Source: a bacterium
Lineage (GTDB): Bacteria; Armatimonadota; Zipacnadia; Zipacnadales; UBA11051
DNA: 48,239 nt
Assembly (NCBI GenBank): GCA_030604405.1
Contig: JAUVVY010000033.1
Span: forward strand, 1-48,239
Reading direction: 5' to 3'
In this document: positions 8,719 to 16,609 of the stretch, piece by piece
How positions within the stretch are numbered: position 1 is the first letter of the stretch
Layout: each line of letters opens with the position of its first letter
Made by a program: the position numbers and the translations under genes
Notes under the pieces: model-generated
Databases searched by the model: none
Told to the model about the DNA's origin: nothing
The model's input: only the letters and a program-made list of their open reading frames with translations

Positions 8719-10146
8719 CTATTGCTCGCTGGGGAGAGCGTCGAATGTGATGGTGACAGCCTTCGACATCTTTGGATCCGGCTCCTGGATGGTGCCGGTT
8801 GTCAGCGGTGCCTGGCGCTTGATGTACTCCTGGGCGAGTTCGGCCAGCTCGCGCGCTACGGCCGGGTGGTCTTCGATGACGTTATCGAGCTCCTCCGGAT
8901 CGGCCTGCAGATCGTAGAGCTCACGTACAGGCTCTTCGTCGCCGAGGAACTCCTCCCACATCGGTACGATCAGGTTCCACTCCCTGGTCCGCACGCTGCA
9001 GTAGCGGCTCCAGCCGATGAAGACGCTGTCGCGTTCGGGCTGCTCTTCGCCGGCGGCCATTGGCCAGACATCGTTGCCCAGGGCGCGCTCAGGTGCGTCT
9101 ATCCCCATAATGCCCAGAGCGGTCGGCAGGATGTCATGGTGTTGCACAAAGCCCTCGATCTCCTCGCTCGCCAGCTCACCGTCCGGATGTCTGATCAGCA
9201 GCGGTACCCTCGTGCACTGGTGGCGCAGGCGGGTCTCGCCCTTGTGAAGCTCGCCCCGTTCACCAAGCATCGTGCCGTGGTCGGCGGTGAAGACGATGAC
9301 GGTATCTTCCATCAGGTCCTCGTCGGCCAGGGTCGCAAGCAGATGACCGACCCAGGCGTCAACGAGGGTGACTTCGCCCGCGTAGGCGGCTTTGATGCAG
9401 CGGAATTGTTCTTCGGTCACGTCGGCGGTCAGGCCCGGCGGTGCGACACCGGCAAGGCCCTCGTAATCGGGGTAGTATATCTCTGCGTACTCAGTCGGCG
9501 GGTCCCACGGCTCGTGCGGATCGAAGCAGTCCACGCACAAAAAGAACGGCTTGTCGAGCGTATAGCCGTCCACCCAGTCCGCCGCCGCACTCATGACCTT
9601 CGCCACTGAGGTATCGGCATCGCCGTGCCAGTCTTTGCGCAGCATCAGATGCTGGATCACCCAGTGGTCGTCGGCGGTGGTTTCGGGGTCCAGAGTGGTC
9701 TGGGCGAGCAGGTCCATTACCTGCTGCTTGTCCCGCAGCGCGTACATGTCGCCTTCCTGGCCGCGAATCCATTCCCAGTAGTCGAAGCCTCGGTGGTAGT
9801 TCTTGCCCGGCTTCATCATGTGATAGACGTCGGTGACGAAGCCGCTGCAGTAGCCCTGCTCTTTGAGCCACTCCGCAGCGGTGACATCCTGATCGAAGAA
9901 CGGATGCCAGCCGAAATTGGCCACTGCGTCGGTGTGCTGATAGATGTAGCGGGCTGGACTGACGGGCCGGCCGGTGAGGATCGAACGCCTCGCCGGCAAG
10001 GTCGGCAGGCCCTCCGCATACGCATCTACGAAGATCGCGCTTTCAGAGGCAAGCTTGTCCAGATTAGGCGTCTCAATCCAGTCATTGCCGTAGAATCCAA
10101 GATAATCCCATCTCAACGTGTCGCTGACGATCAGTACCCAATTCAT
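8719..10146 (-). CDS. Sulfatase-like hydrolase (alkaline phosphatase superfamily)
   Basis: A member of the sulfatase / phosphodiesterase group, about 475 residues and apparently cytoplasmic, since no signal peptide is visible. The N-terminal metal site reads SDTLRWD, and the later one ADHGTMLGERG followed by HKGE. The active-site box is GLPTLPARRSILTGR at about 46-60. The residue that is Cys or Ser in true sulfatases, and becomes formylglycine, is Thr49 here. It may therefore act on phosphate diesters with a Thr nucleophile, or on another ester, rather than on sulfate. I choose the internal ATG at 10146, with CGGAG nine bases upstream, over an ATG at 10170 that has no ribosome site. It may be co-transcribed with the GNAT gene upstream. 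Confidence 0.85.
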   Translation of the reverse strand: MNWVLIVSDTLRWDYLGFYGNDWIETPNLDKLASESAIFVDAYAEGLPTLPARRSILTGRPVSPARYIYQHTDAVANFGWHPFFDQDVTAAEWLKEQGYCSGFVTDVYHMMKPGKNYHRGFDYWEWIRGQEGDMYALRDKQQVMDLLAQTTLDPETTADDHWVIQHLMLRKDWHGDADTSVAKVMSAAADWVDGYTLDKPFFLCVDCFDPHEPWDPPTEYAEIYYPDYEGLAGVAPPGLTADVTEEQFRCIKAAYAGEVTLVDAWVGHLLATLADEDLMEDTVIVFTADHGTMLGERGELHKGETRLRHQCTRVPLLIRHPDGELASEEIEGFVQHHDILPTALGIMGIDAPERALGNDVWPMAAGEEQPERDSVFIGWSRYCSVRTREWNLIVPMWEEFLGDEEPVRELYDLQADPEELDNVIEDHPAVARELAELAQEYIKRQAPLTTGTIQEPDPKMSKAVTITFDALPSEQ

Positions 10147-10179
10147 GTGCAATGTCTCCGTTCGATCCATTATTTTGGT

Positions 10180-10264
10180 AAATTGGGGACAGTCACCTAT
10201 TTCTGCAGAGGAATAGGACTGGAAGTTACAGAAATCGCAAGAAATGGGTGACAGTCCCCAATTT
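10180..10264. repeat. Long inverted repeat with GGGGACAGTC core
   Basis: A 24-bp arm starting aaattggggacagtcacc (10180-10203) is mirrored at 10241-10264, with two mismatches, around a 37-bp loop. The loop contains further short pairings. The palindrome core matches the element at 149-177. It fills the whole gap between the GNAT stop and the sulfatase start and could end or stabilise the upstream transcript. REP elements of this type are often spread by RAYT transposases, and none is present in the window. Confidence 0.8.
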
Positions 10265-10266
10265 TC

Positions 10267-11256
10267 CTAAGGCATCAGGGCGTATATGTGCACGTCGGTC
10301 GGCGGCCCGGCCTTGGTCCTGTACTGGAGCGGGAGAGTAGCCTCCAGCGAAAATCCGAGCGCTTGCAGAATCTCGGCGCGGTCTCTTGCCGCTCCGTCGC
10401 AGTAGGCCTGTATCTTCGTCTCAGGCGGCAAGTCTATGGCATCGAGCAGTCGTGTGGCATGGTCGAGGAAAAGCGGGTGGACGAAGAATTCGAGCAGATG
10501 CGGCCCGTATGGCCATTTTTCATCGCGCGCAACAAATGCGTGGCCGACGATAGCGCCGGTCTCCACACACTCAAGCGCCGTCACTTGTTGGGCTTTGTCT
10601 GCTGCCATCCATTCTCGCAGCTTGCAGTAGGTGCCTTCGTAAGAGCTATGGCCGAACTGGCCGAAGACGTAGCCGCGCAGGTCCCAGCCGCTCTGGACCT
10701 GGTAGAGCGCAGTCAGCAGCGGCCAGTCGCTCCATTCGACAGGACGCACCCTCACTTTCCCAGGCACAAAGAAATCGTCCGGATAGTTCTCGTCCAGAAT
10801 CCACACCATGCTGCCGGTGCTGCCGATCGGCCTGAAGCCTAACGAGAGGTAGATGCGGAACGCCAGATCCTCGTGGTCTGTACCGAGGTACATGGCCCTG
10901 CCGTTCTCGGCGGCGAAGTCCTGCATCACCAGGGCCATCAAGTGGTTGCAGATGCCCTTGCGGCGGTGGTTGGGGTCGGTGAAAACGTGCTCCAGCATGG
11001 CCACAGGGCGCTCGAGGGCTTGAGTTATGGTCGCGTTTCCAGCCGCCTGATCGTCCAGCCGCATCTGGTAAAAGGCCATCGTCAAGCCGGGCAGGTCCTC
11101 CCGTAGAGCCTGCGACATCGCCCGCGTCCAGAGTTCGCCCTTGTGCTCCAGTAGCGGCACCAGGCGTTGTTCCCATTCAGGCTCCGGAGCCGTGACCTTG
11201 TAGATTTCGGCCTGTTCGCCGGATTTCAGCGTGACAGGTGGCAACTGCCTGACCAT
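10267..11256 (-). CDS. Tandem GNAT-family acetyltransferase
   Basis: A 329-residue protein built from two acyltransferase-like halves. The N-terminal half carries a clear GNAT acetyl-CoA motif (HVFTDPNHRRKGICNHLM, with the R/Q-x-x-G-x-G/A variant RRKGIC) and a following LGTDHEDLAFRIYLSLGF segment. The C-terminal half, from about residue 170 (VRVRPVEWSDWPLLTALY), has the beta-strand pattern of a second GNAT domain but lacks a clean CoA loop, so it may be a substrate-binding remnant. The acceptor is unknown. It sits between a secreted unknown and the sulfatase-like gene on the same strand, 28 bp after the former. Confidence 0.8.
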   Translation of the reverse strand: MVRQLPPVTLKSGEQAEIYKVTAPEPEWEQRLVPLLEHKGELWTRAMSQALREDLPGLTMAFYQMRLDDQAAGNATITQALERPVAMLEHVFTDPNHRRKGICNHLMALVMQDFAAENGRAMYLGTDHEDLAFRIYLSLGFRPIGSTGSMVWILDENYPDDFFVPGKVRVRPVEWSDWPLLTALYQVQSGWDLRGYVFGQFGHSSYEGTYCKLREWMAADKAQQVTALECVETGAIVGHAFVARDEKWPYGPHLLEFFVHPLFLDHATRLLDAIDLPPETKIQAYCDGAARDRAEILQALGFSLEATLPLQYRTKAGPPTDVHIYALMP

Positions 11257-11284
11257 GCAAGTGTTTCCTCTTCAGGAGACGCTA

Positions 11285-12733
11285 TTACTGAGGTTGCGGG
11301 CCGACTGGCAAGAGCACCTGGCGCTCGACGTTGATTGTGAGCGGGGCGCCAAGCTCTGAAGTATCCTGCAGCCATGCCGCGAGATCCGGCAGCGGCTTGG
11401 CGCGGAAACTCTGCAACCATTGCGTCGCCGGCTGTGTGCTCACTCCGATTCGGATATGCGCGCCGCTGTCTTCAAGTCGCGGCGGATTTTCGCTACCCGT
11501 CATCCGCAATACCACGCCGCCCTCACTGCCGGCGTTTCTGGCTTCGGCGATGATCTTGTTGGTGCCCCGGAGAACCCGGGTGACGATAAAGAGAGCCTTG
11601 AGGGTGGGCCAGTCCGGCTCGACAACATCGCCGGCCTCGTCCAACTGGAAGCGCTTTGCAATCCACAGGCGGCTGCCAGCGGCGACTTGTGAATCCGCGT
11701 CGAACTGAAAGCGGCCGGTTATCCGCTCCGTGCCGAGCAGCCCATACCACAGCCGCCCGCTGGTGCCGGCCTTGCCCCAGACGCAGAGGTTCGATGTTGT
11801 CGGCGACCAACTGCAGCCACTGAGAGCAAAACCAGCATCAGCCATGTTTTTCAGGCAGCGAGGCGTGTACTCTTCGACTGACGCTGCCATCAGTTTATGG
11901 GGTTTGGTGTAGATTACTGCCCGGCGGTCAGGTGAGACGCAAAAGCTGGTTATGCCCTGATCAACAATCACGCCCTCGGTCGCCGACCTGTTGAATATCA
12001 ATTGGCCTTCGGCGTCCATGGCGAACGACAACGGCTCGGTGCCGCCTAGCGGCTCAAGCGGCGTGATCTGCACCTGACCCGAAGACATCAGACAAACATG
12101 ATGGCGCAGCAAACCGGCGGCAGTGATGAATTCGGAGATGGCGGTAGGACCGGGCATCTGGTTCAGAGCCTGCCATGCGCCGCCCTCTCTTCGCATCACC
12201 TCGACCGGTGCGCCGCCGCGCAGGTCGGCCACAAACAGCGTGCCGGTTCGCGTCTCGTCGCGCTGGAAGGTGAAAAGGATTTGCTGGTCCGAAAGCCAGG
12301 CCAGGTGCATGCCGGCATTGATACTGCGGGGCGCGCCGAGTGTTGATATGACCGGCCCGGCAAGGTCCAGCACGCTCAATTCCGCGGCAGCGCCCTGTTC
12401 CATCGGTACCCGGCGCCAGTACGCTATCGTGCGACTGTGGGGAGCCACGGCAAAGTGCTGCGAGACGGCGTCGGGGCATAGCTGCGCCCCCGCACTGCTG
12501 GAGCGGTATATCACCACGGCGCACTGGTCGGGCCACTGCTGCCAGCCGCCGATCACAACCGTTCCGCCATCATCCAGCCACTGAGCCTGATTAACAAGCA
12601 CGTCAGCAGCCGGCTGCCATTGCAGCAGTACCAGTGACGAGACGTCTGCCTCAGTTAGCCCCCACGACCAATGCGAACAATACGCCACAAGCAGTACACC
12701 ACAGACACCGCCACAAACACGCAGTCTGGTCAC
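11285..12733 (-). CDS. Secreted protein of unknown function, possibly beta-propeller
   Basis: A 482-residue protein with a hydrophobic N-terminus (GGVCGVLLVAYCSHWSWG) that looks like a signal peptide. The body repeats short blocks such as AWLSDQQILFTF, VAPHSRTIAYWRR and VSPDRRAVIYT. These resemble the PD40 / TolB-type blades in which S/P-D-G-x-x-I-x-Y strands recur, so a beta-propeller fold is plausible. I recognise no catalytic motif, and the C-terminal third resembles nothing I know. It is followed at 28 bp by the GNAT gene, which suggests co-transcription. Only the secretion and propeller readings are supported, both moderately. Confidence 0.6.
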   Translation of the reverse strand: MTRLRVCGGVCGVLLVAYCSHWSWGLTEADVSSLVLLQWQPAADVLVNQAQWLDDGGTVVIGGWQQWPDQCAVVIYRSSSAGAQLCPDAVSQHFAVAPHSRTIAYWRRVPMEQGAAAELSVLDLAGPVISTLGAPRSINAGMHLAWLSDQQILFTFQRDETRTGTLFVADLRGGAPVEVMRREGGAWQALNQMPGPTAISEFITAAGLLRHHVCLMSSGQVQITPLEPLGGTEPLSFAMDAEGQLIFNRSATEGVIVDQGITSFCVSPDRRAVIYTKPHKLMAASVEEYTPRCLKNMADAGFALSGCSWSPTTSNLCVWGKAGTSGRLWYGLLGTERITGRFQFDADSQVAAGSRLWIAKRFQLDEAGDVVEPDWPTLKALFIVTRVLRGTNKIIAEARNAGSEGGVVLRMTGSENPPRLEDSGAHIRIGVSTQPATQWLQSFRAKPLPDLAAWLQDTSELGAPLTINVERQVLLPVGPQPQ

Positions 12734-12849
12734 CTGAAGTCACACCCCCGGGACATCGAGTATTCTTCCGCAGCGATCGTGCTGATCTAGCGACCAACTA
12801 AGATACCGGTATTACTTTTCGACGCGGGGCGCCGGCGTCCTGCCGCGCC

Positions 12850-13653
12850 TCACAGATCGAGGTAACGTCCAATGGCTTCTGCGACGCCGTCCTTAGCAGA
12901 TGTTGCGACATAATCGGCTCCGGCGCGGACCTCGTCACAGGCATCCGGCATCGCGACGCCGATAGCGGCCTGCTGAATCATCGGCAAATCGTTTAGCTGA
13001 TCGCCCAGCGCCATCGTATGCTCCAGGCCGACGCCCAGATGCCGGGCAAGCCACGCCAGCGCACTGCCCTTTGTGGCATCCATGTTGAGGTACTCAATAT
13101 ACTCGGGCAGCGAGTGGGTCACGTAAAGCTCGCCACGCCAGCGCTCCCGTTCCTGCGGCAGAGCCTGGGCGATGCTGTCGGGCTCATCGGCAATCAGCAG
13201 CTTGGTAGGAGATTGCCCGTCGAACTTGCGCAAATCACCAACCGGCACAGGCACGTCACCGGTTCGCTGCAAATACAGCCGACCCCAGCGATTCAGGTGA
13301 GTGACGTACAGTGTATCCTTCAGGAAGTAATGCAGACAGCGGCGGCTGTCCATGCTGTGGCGGACGATGAGGGCGGCCTTTTCTGGCGGCACGGGTACGT
13401 GGTGGATCGGCTGCTGCTCGTCGCAGCCGCGTACCATCGCACCGTTGCAGGAGATGATAAGGCTGTCTTCAAGGCCGAGCCGGCGGGCGAATTGTGCGGC
13501 TGAACGGTGGCTGCGGCCAGTGGCTAGGCAGACGGTGATGCCGCTGTCCACGACGGCCTTGAGGGCGGCGATGTTGGCATCCGAAATGTCCGTGGAGTTG
13601 TGCACCAGGGTGCCGTCGAGGTCGGTTGCGATCAGCCTTATATCAACGGCCAC
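12850..13653 (-). CDS. HAD-superfamily hydrolase, Cof type
   Basis: A cytoplasmic phosphatase of the Cof / YidA group (267 residues). The HAD nucleophile motif DLDGT is near residue 11, motif II is in CLATGRSHRS, and the acidic motif is GDQLNDLPM near the C-terminus. A type IIB cap of about 100 residues lies between them. Relatives hydrolyse sugar phosphates, FMN or related small phosphates, and the sequence does not reveal which. The GTG start has GGAGA about nine bases upstream. It lies 105 bp downstream of a sugar isomerase-like gene, a context compatible with sugar-phosphate metabolism. Confidence 0.9.
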   Translation of the reverse strand: MAVDIRLIATDLDGTLVHNSTDISDANIAALKAVVDSGITVCLATGRSHRSAAQFARRLGLEDSLIISCNGAMVRGCDEQQPIHHVPVPPEKAALIVRHSMDSRRCLHYFLKDTLYVTHLNRWGRLYLQRTGDVPVPVGDLRKFDGQSPTKLLIADEPDSIAQALPQERERWRGELYVTHSLPEYIEYLNMDATKGSALAWLARHLGVGLEHTMALGDQLNDLPMIQQAAIGVAMPDACDEVRAGADYVATSAKDGVAEAIGRYLDL

Positions 13654-13693
13654 AAATAACCATCTCCAAACACGCGAAGACCAATTAGACCAT

Positions 13694-13721
13694 ACATCCG
13701 GCCATCATGACGGCCGGATGT
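13694..13721. repeat. Hairpin between isomerase and HAD genes
   Basis: A perfect 10-bp stem, acatccggcc with ggccggatgt, encloses atcatgac. It lies just past the stop of the sugar-isomerase gene on the minus strand and could act as a terminator or 3' stabiliser. No T-run follows in either direction, so Rho-independent termination is doubtful. Confidence 0.5.
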
Positions 13722-13758
13722 AGAAACAAAGCACTCTCGCCGGAGCCTGCTTGCCTGA

Positions 13759-14634
13759 TTAGTAGTTGAGGCCGGCCAGTATCTTCTTGATGTTGTCGAA
13801 GCAGATGCGGCTGGCCGGCTCGCCGGTTGCCGAGAAGGCCGCGCCACCGGGCTGGTCGAGCAGATCGCTGTCCAGCTCTTCGTCAGGGCGCCAGTGCGTC
13901 TCCAGCGAGCAAGCGCCCTCGTAGCCCATGTCAATCAGCGCCTGAAACTGGCCGGGATAGTCAATGTAGCCACCGTCGCCGACAGGCACACAGCGGCCCT
14001 TCTCAGGGGTGTCGGCCTTCACGGCGTCCTTGATGTGGACGTGGATGAGGAAGGGCTTCATGCGCTCGAAGGCCGTGGGATACGGCAACTCGCCGCCTTC
14101 TGCAAAGACCTCGTTAGCCGGGTCCCAGATGGCGCGCACGCGCGGGCTGGCCATTGCCTTGTAGAGCTGTTCGGCCTCCCCGGCCGAGCCAATGTGAGTG
14201 GAGGATTCGTTTTCAATGCCGATATAGACGTCTTCCTGCTCGCAGATCTCGATTGGCTCTTCGTAGGCGTCCAGGAGTTGCTGCCAGACATCTTGAGGCG
14301 GGCCGGTGCGCCAGAACGTGAAGCCTCGGATGATCTTGCAGTTGAAAGTGTGCGCCAACTCGATGCAACGGCGCAGGATGCCAAGGTGCTCCTGATACTG
14401 CTGCTCGTCGCCCAGATCGCACTTGAGGAACGGAGACGCGATACAGCAGACGCTCATGTCGTATTGCTCAAGCAGCTTTTTCATCTTGGCCACATCAGCA
14501 TCGGGGATGTCCTGCGGAGGGTTGTCCCAGACCGACCGCGGCTCCACCTGCGGCACGTCATAGTCCTGGCACACCTGCAGCACTCGTTCGAAGTCCTGAG
14601 ATATTTCATCGCTGATAACACTGAGCTTAAACAT
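13759..14634 (-). CDS. Sugar phosphate isomerase/epimerase, TIM barrel
   Basis: A xylose-isomerase-like TIM-barrel enzyme of about 291 residues. Expected metal ligands are visible in order: Glu in GIENESSTH, Asp in IWDPANE, the His pair in HVHIKD and Glu in SLETHWRP. Relatives interconvert keto and aldo sugars, epimerise them at C3, or act on inositols, using Mn or Mg. The substrate cannot be read from the sequence. The open frame begins at a GTG at 14643, but the ATG at 14634 (MFKLSVISDE) is preferred because GGGGTGAG precedes it. It is a frequent gene in sugar-scavenging lineages that also carry sulfatases. Confidence 0.88.
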   Translation of the reverse strand: MFKLSVISDEISQDFERVLQVCQDYDVPQVEPRSVWDNPPQDIPDADVAKMKKLLEQYDMSVCCIASPFLKCDLGDEQQYQEHLGILRRCIELAHTFNCKIIRGFTFWRTGPPQDVWQQLLDAYEEPIEICEQEDVYIGIENESSTHIGSAGEAEQLYKAMASPRVRAIWDPANEVFAEGGELPYPTAFERMKPFLIHVHIKDAVKADTPEKGRCVPVGDGGYIDYPGQFQALIDMGYEGACSLETHWRPDEELDSDLLDQPGGAAFSATGEPASRICFDNIKKILAGLNY

Positions 14635-14767
14635 GCTTCTCACCCCATGTATGTGATTTCGGACACTGCACTATTCCTCGTCGCTGGGCTGCGGACCTGC
14701 ACGTTGCTGCCTGGTGGGTATCGCCTTGTGGAGGCAGTTGATCGGATGGTCGCCCGCCAGCGCAAAC

Positions 14768-14784
14768 TTGCCTGAATCAGGCAA
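14768..14784. repeat. 17-bp perfect palindrome
   Basis: The sequence ttgcctgaatcaggcaa is symmetric around one base. It lies in the 171-bp spacer between ptb and the isomerase gene. It could be the operator of a dimeric regulator or a small hairpin. No second copy was noticed in the window. Confidence 0.35.
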
Positions 14785-14805
14785 CGGCGCAAGCCCCCCG
14801 CACAG

Positions 14806-15747
14806 TCAGAAATGCACCCTCCCGATTTTGAGGCGCTCGCTCCGGCGCAGATTAGCCATCAGAACAGCGGTGGCCATTGAATAGAGTCTTGCCTCAGCGC
14901 TATCGGCGCGCGAGGTAAGGATCACCGGGGCTGCCGCGCCGACGAGCACGCCGGCTACGCGTCCGTTGGCCAGGAAAGTGAAGGACTTGACAAGGATGTT
15001 TCCGGCCTCGATATCAGGGACTAAGAGAATATCGCAGTTGCCGGCCACCTCCCCTTTGATGCCTTTGATCTCGGCGGCCATTGCCGAAACGGCATCATCA
15101 AGTGCGAACGGGCCGTCCACTATGCAGTCGGGGAATTGATCGCGCGCTGCCATCGTAGTAAGCGCCGCGGCGTCGAGGGTAGCCGGCATCTTCGGGTTGA
15201 CTACCTCGACGGCTGCGAGCACGCCAACCTTTGGCCGGTTGATGCCGAAACAACGCGCCAAATAGACAGCATTCATGATAATATCGCCCTTGGTGATCAG
15301 GTCCGGTGCGATGTTCATCGCACCGTCAGTGATGAAGGTGAGACGGCCCCGATCCAGGGCTTCGAGGATGAAGATATGGCTCATGATGTATCCGCTGCGC
15401 AAGCCGGTCTCCTTGTCCAGTATCGCCCGTAGGAAGTCGTCGGTGTGGATATGGCCCTTCATCAGCAGGTCGGCGCGCCCCTCATGGACGGCCAGTGCGG
15501 CCTGCCGTGCGGCCTGCAGATCGTCCGCCTCGTCAATAAGCTCGATTTCGGCGAGGTCAAGGCCGACCTCCTGAGCGAGCGGTTCGATGACCTCGCGGCG
15601 GCCGACCAAGAGCGGCCTGGCGATGTCCATCTCCATTGCGACCTTAACCGCCTCAATGATCGGCTTCTTCTCGGCCACTGCTACCGCAACTGTGCGCAGC
15701 GGATAGTCGGCTGTGGCCTCAGTAATCTGCTCAAACGTGGTAATCAT
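14806..15747 (-). CDS. ptb: Phosphate acetyl/butyryltransferase family protein
   Basis: Interconverts an acyl-CoA plus phosphate with acyl-phosphate plus CoA. The 313-residue product has the Pta/Ptb fold features: RPLLVGRRE early, LLMKGHIHTDDFLR in the substrate region, FITDGAMNIAPD, and NILVKSFTFLANGRVAGVLVG split over the C-terminal half. The short length and lack of a Pta N-terminal extension favour Ptb over classical Pta. No butyrate or acetate kinase partner is present in the window. The start codon overlaps the ispH stop (ATGA), with GAGGAGG upstream, so translation is coupled to ispH. The true acyl chain is undetermined. Confidence 0.85.
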   Translation of the reverse strand: MITTFEQITEATADYPLRTVAVAVAEKKPIIEAVKVAMEMDIARPLLVGRREVIEPLAQEVGLDLAEIELIDEADDLQAARQAALAVHEGRADLLMKGHIHTDDFLRAILDKETGLRSGYIMSHIFILEALDRGRLTFITDGAMNIAPDLITKGDIIMNAVYLARCFGINRPKVGVLAAVEVVNPKMPATLDAAALTTMAARDQFPDCIVDGPFALDDAVSAMAAEIKGIKGEVAGNCDILLVPDIEAGNILVKSFTFLANGRVAGVLVGAAAPVILTSRADSAEARLYSMATAVLMANLRRSERLKIGRVHF

Positions 15748-16598
15748 GCGTCCTGTTCCTCCTCGGCAATCTGCTTGAGAGCAGCATCCACGGCCTCGAT
15801 GGCACTATTGGGTGTGGAAGCGCCGGCAGTTATGCCCACTCGCTGGGCCCCGGCGATCCATTTGCGCTGCAGCTCCTCGGCACGTTCTATGTGATGAGTG
15901 CGGGGATTGACTTCAGAGCAGATCTCGGCCAGGCGAGCGGTGTTGGCGCTGTGATAGCCGCCGATGACTATCATCACATCAACCTGCCTAGCCGTAGCCA
16001 GTGACGCCTCCTGGCGCTGAGTGGTAGCGCCGCAGATGGTATTGCTGACTATGAGCAGACGCACGCGCGGCAGCAGCGCATTGACCAGAACGTTGAGGCT
16101 GTCAATACGCTGCGTGGTCTGACACACGACGGCCACTTTGTCTTGCAGCTTCACCTCTTCGAGGTCCTCGGGCCCTTCGACAATGATGGCCGCGCCGCCG
16201 GTGTGTTCCCTGATGGAGCGGGCTTCCGGGTGCTGTGGCTCGCCCAGGATAATGACTTGCCAGCTTTCGTTGCACAGCCGCTGGGCTTCACGCTGAGCAC
16301 GAGCGACAAAAGGACAGGTGGCGTCCAGTATCACGACACCGCGCTCCTGGGCCTCTTGCTCGACATCAGGGCTACAGCCGTGGGTGCGAATCATGAGAGT
16401 TTCACCGGGCCGCATGTCGGTGACCTGGCCCACGACACGCACGCCCTGCTGCTGGAGCTTTTCGACCACCTGGGGGTTGTGGATTAGTGGGCCGAGGGTG
16501 GCGCTAAGCTGACTTTGCTCGATGGCCTGCTCGGCCATATCCAGCGCTCGCCGCACACCGAAGCAGACGCCTGCATCTTTGACGATGACTATCTCCAT
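15744..16598 (-). CDS. ispH: 4-hydroxy-3-methylbut-2-enyl diphosphate reductase
   Basis: Last MEP enzyme. It reduces HMBPP to IPP and DMAPP with a [4Fe-4S] cluster. The three cluster cysteines are Cys12 (GVCFGVRR), Cys95 (DATCPFV) and Cys189 (SNTICGATTQRQ). Substrate-binding His40 (LIHNPQVV), His73 (RTHG) and His123 (PQHPEA), with the following Glu, are all present, as is TTQ near 161-163. At 284 residues it lacks the C-terminal S1 extension found in some lineages. The ATG has AAGGAAG upstream. It lies 11 bp downstream of ispA and overlaps ptb by 4 bp, so isoprenoid precursor supply and prenyl chain building are co-expressed. Confidence 0.97.
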   Translation of the reverse strand: MEIVIVKDAGVCFGVRRALDMAEQAIEQSQLSATLGPLIHNPQVVEKLQQQGVRVVGQVTDMRPGETLMIRTHGCSPDVEQEAQERGVVILDATCPFVARAQREAQRLCNESWQVIILGEPQHPEARSIREHTGGAAIIVEGPEDLEEVKLQDKVAVVCQTTQRIDSLNVLVNALLPRVRLLIVSNTICGATTQRQEASLATARQVDVMIVIGGYHSANTARLAEICSEVNPRTHHIERAEELQRKWIAGAQRVGITAGASTPNSAIEAVDAALKQIAEEEQDA

Positions 16599-16609
16599 GC
16601 TGCTTCCTT

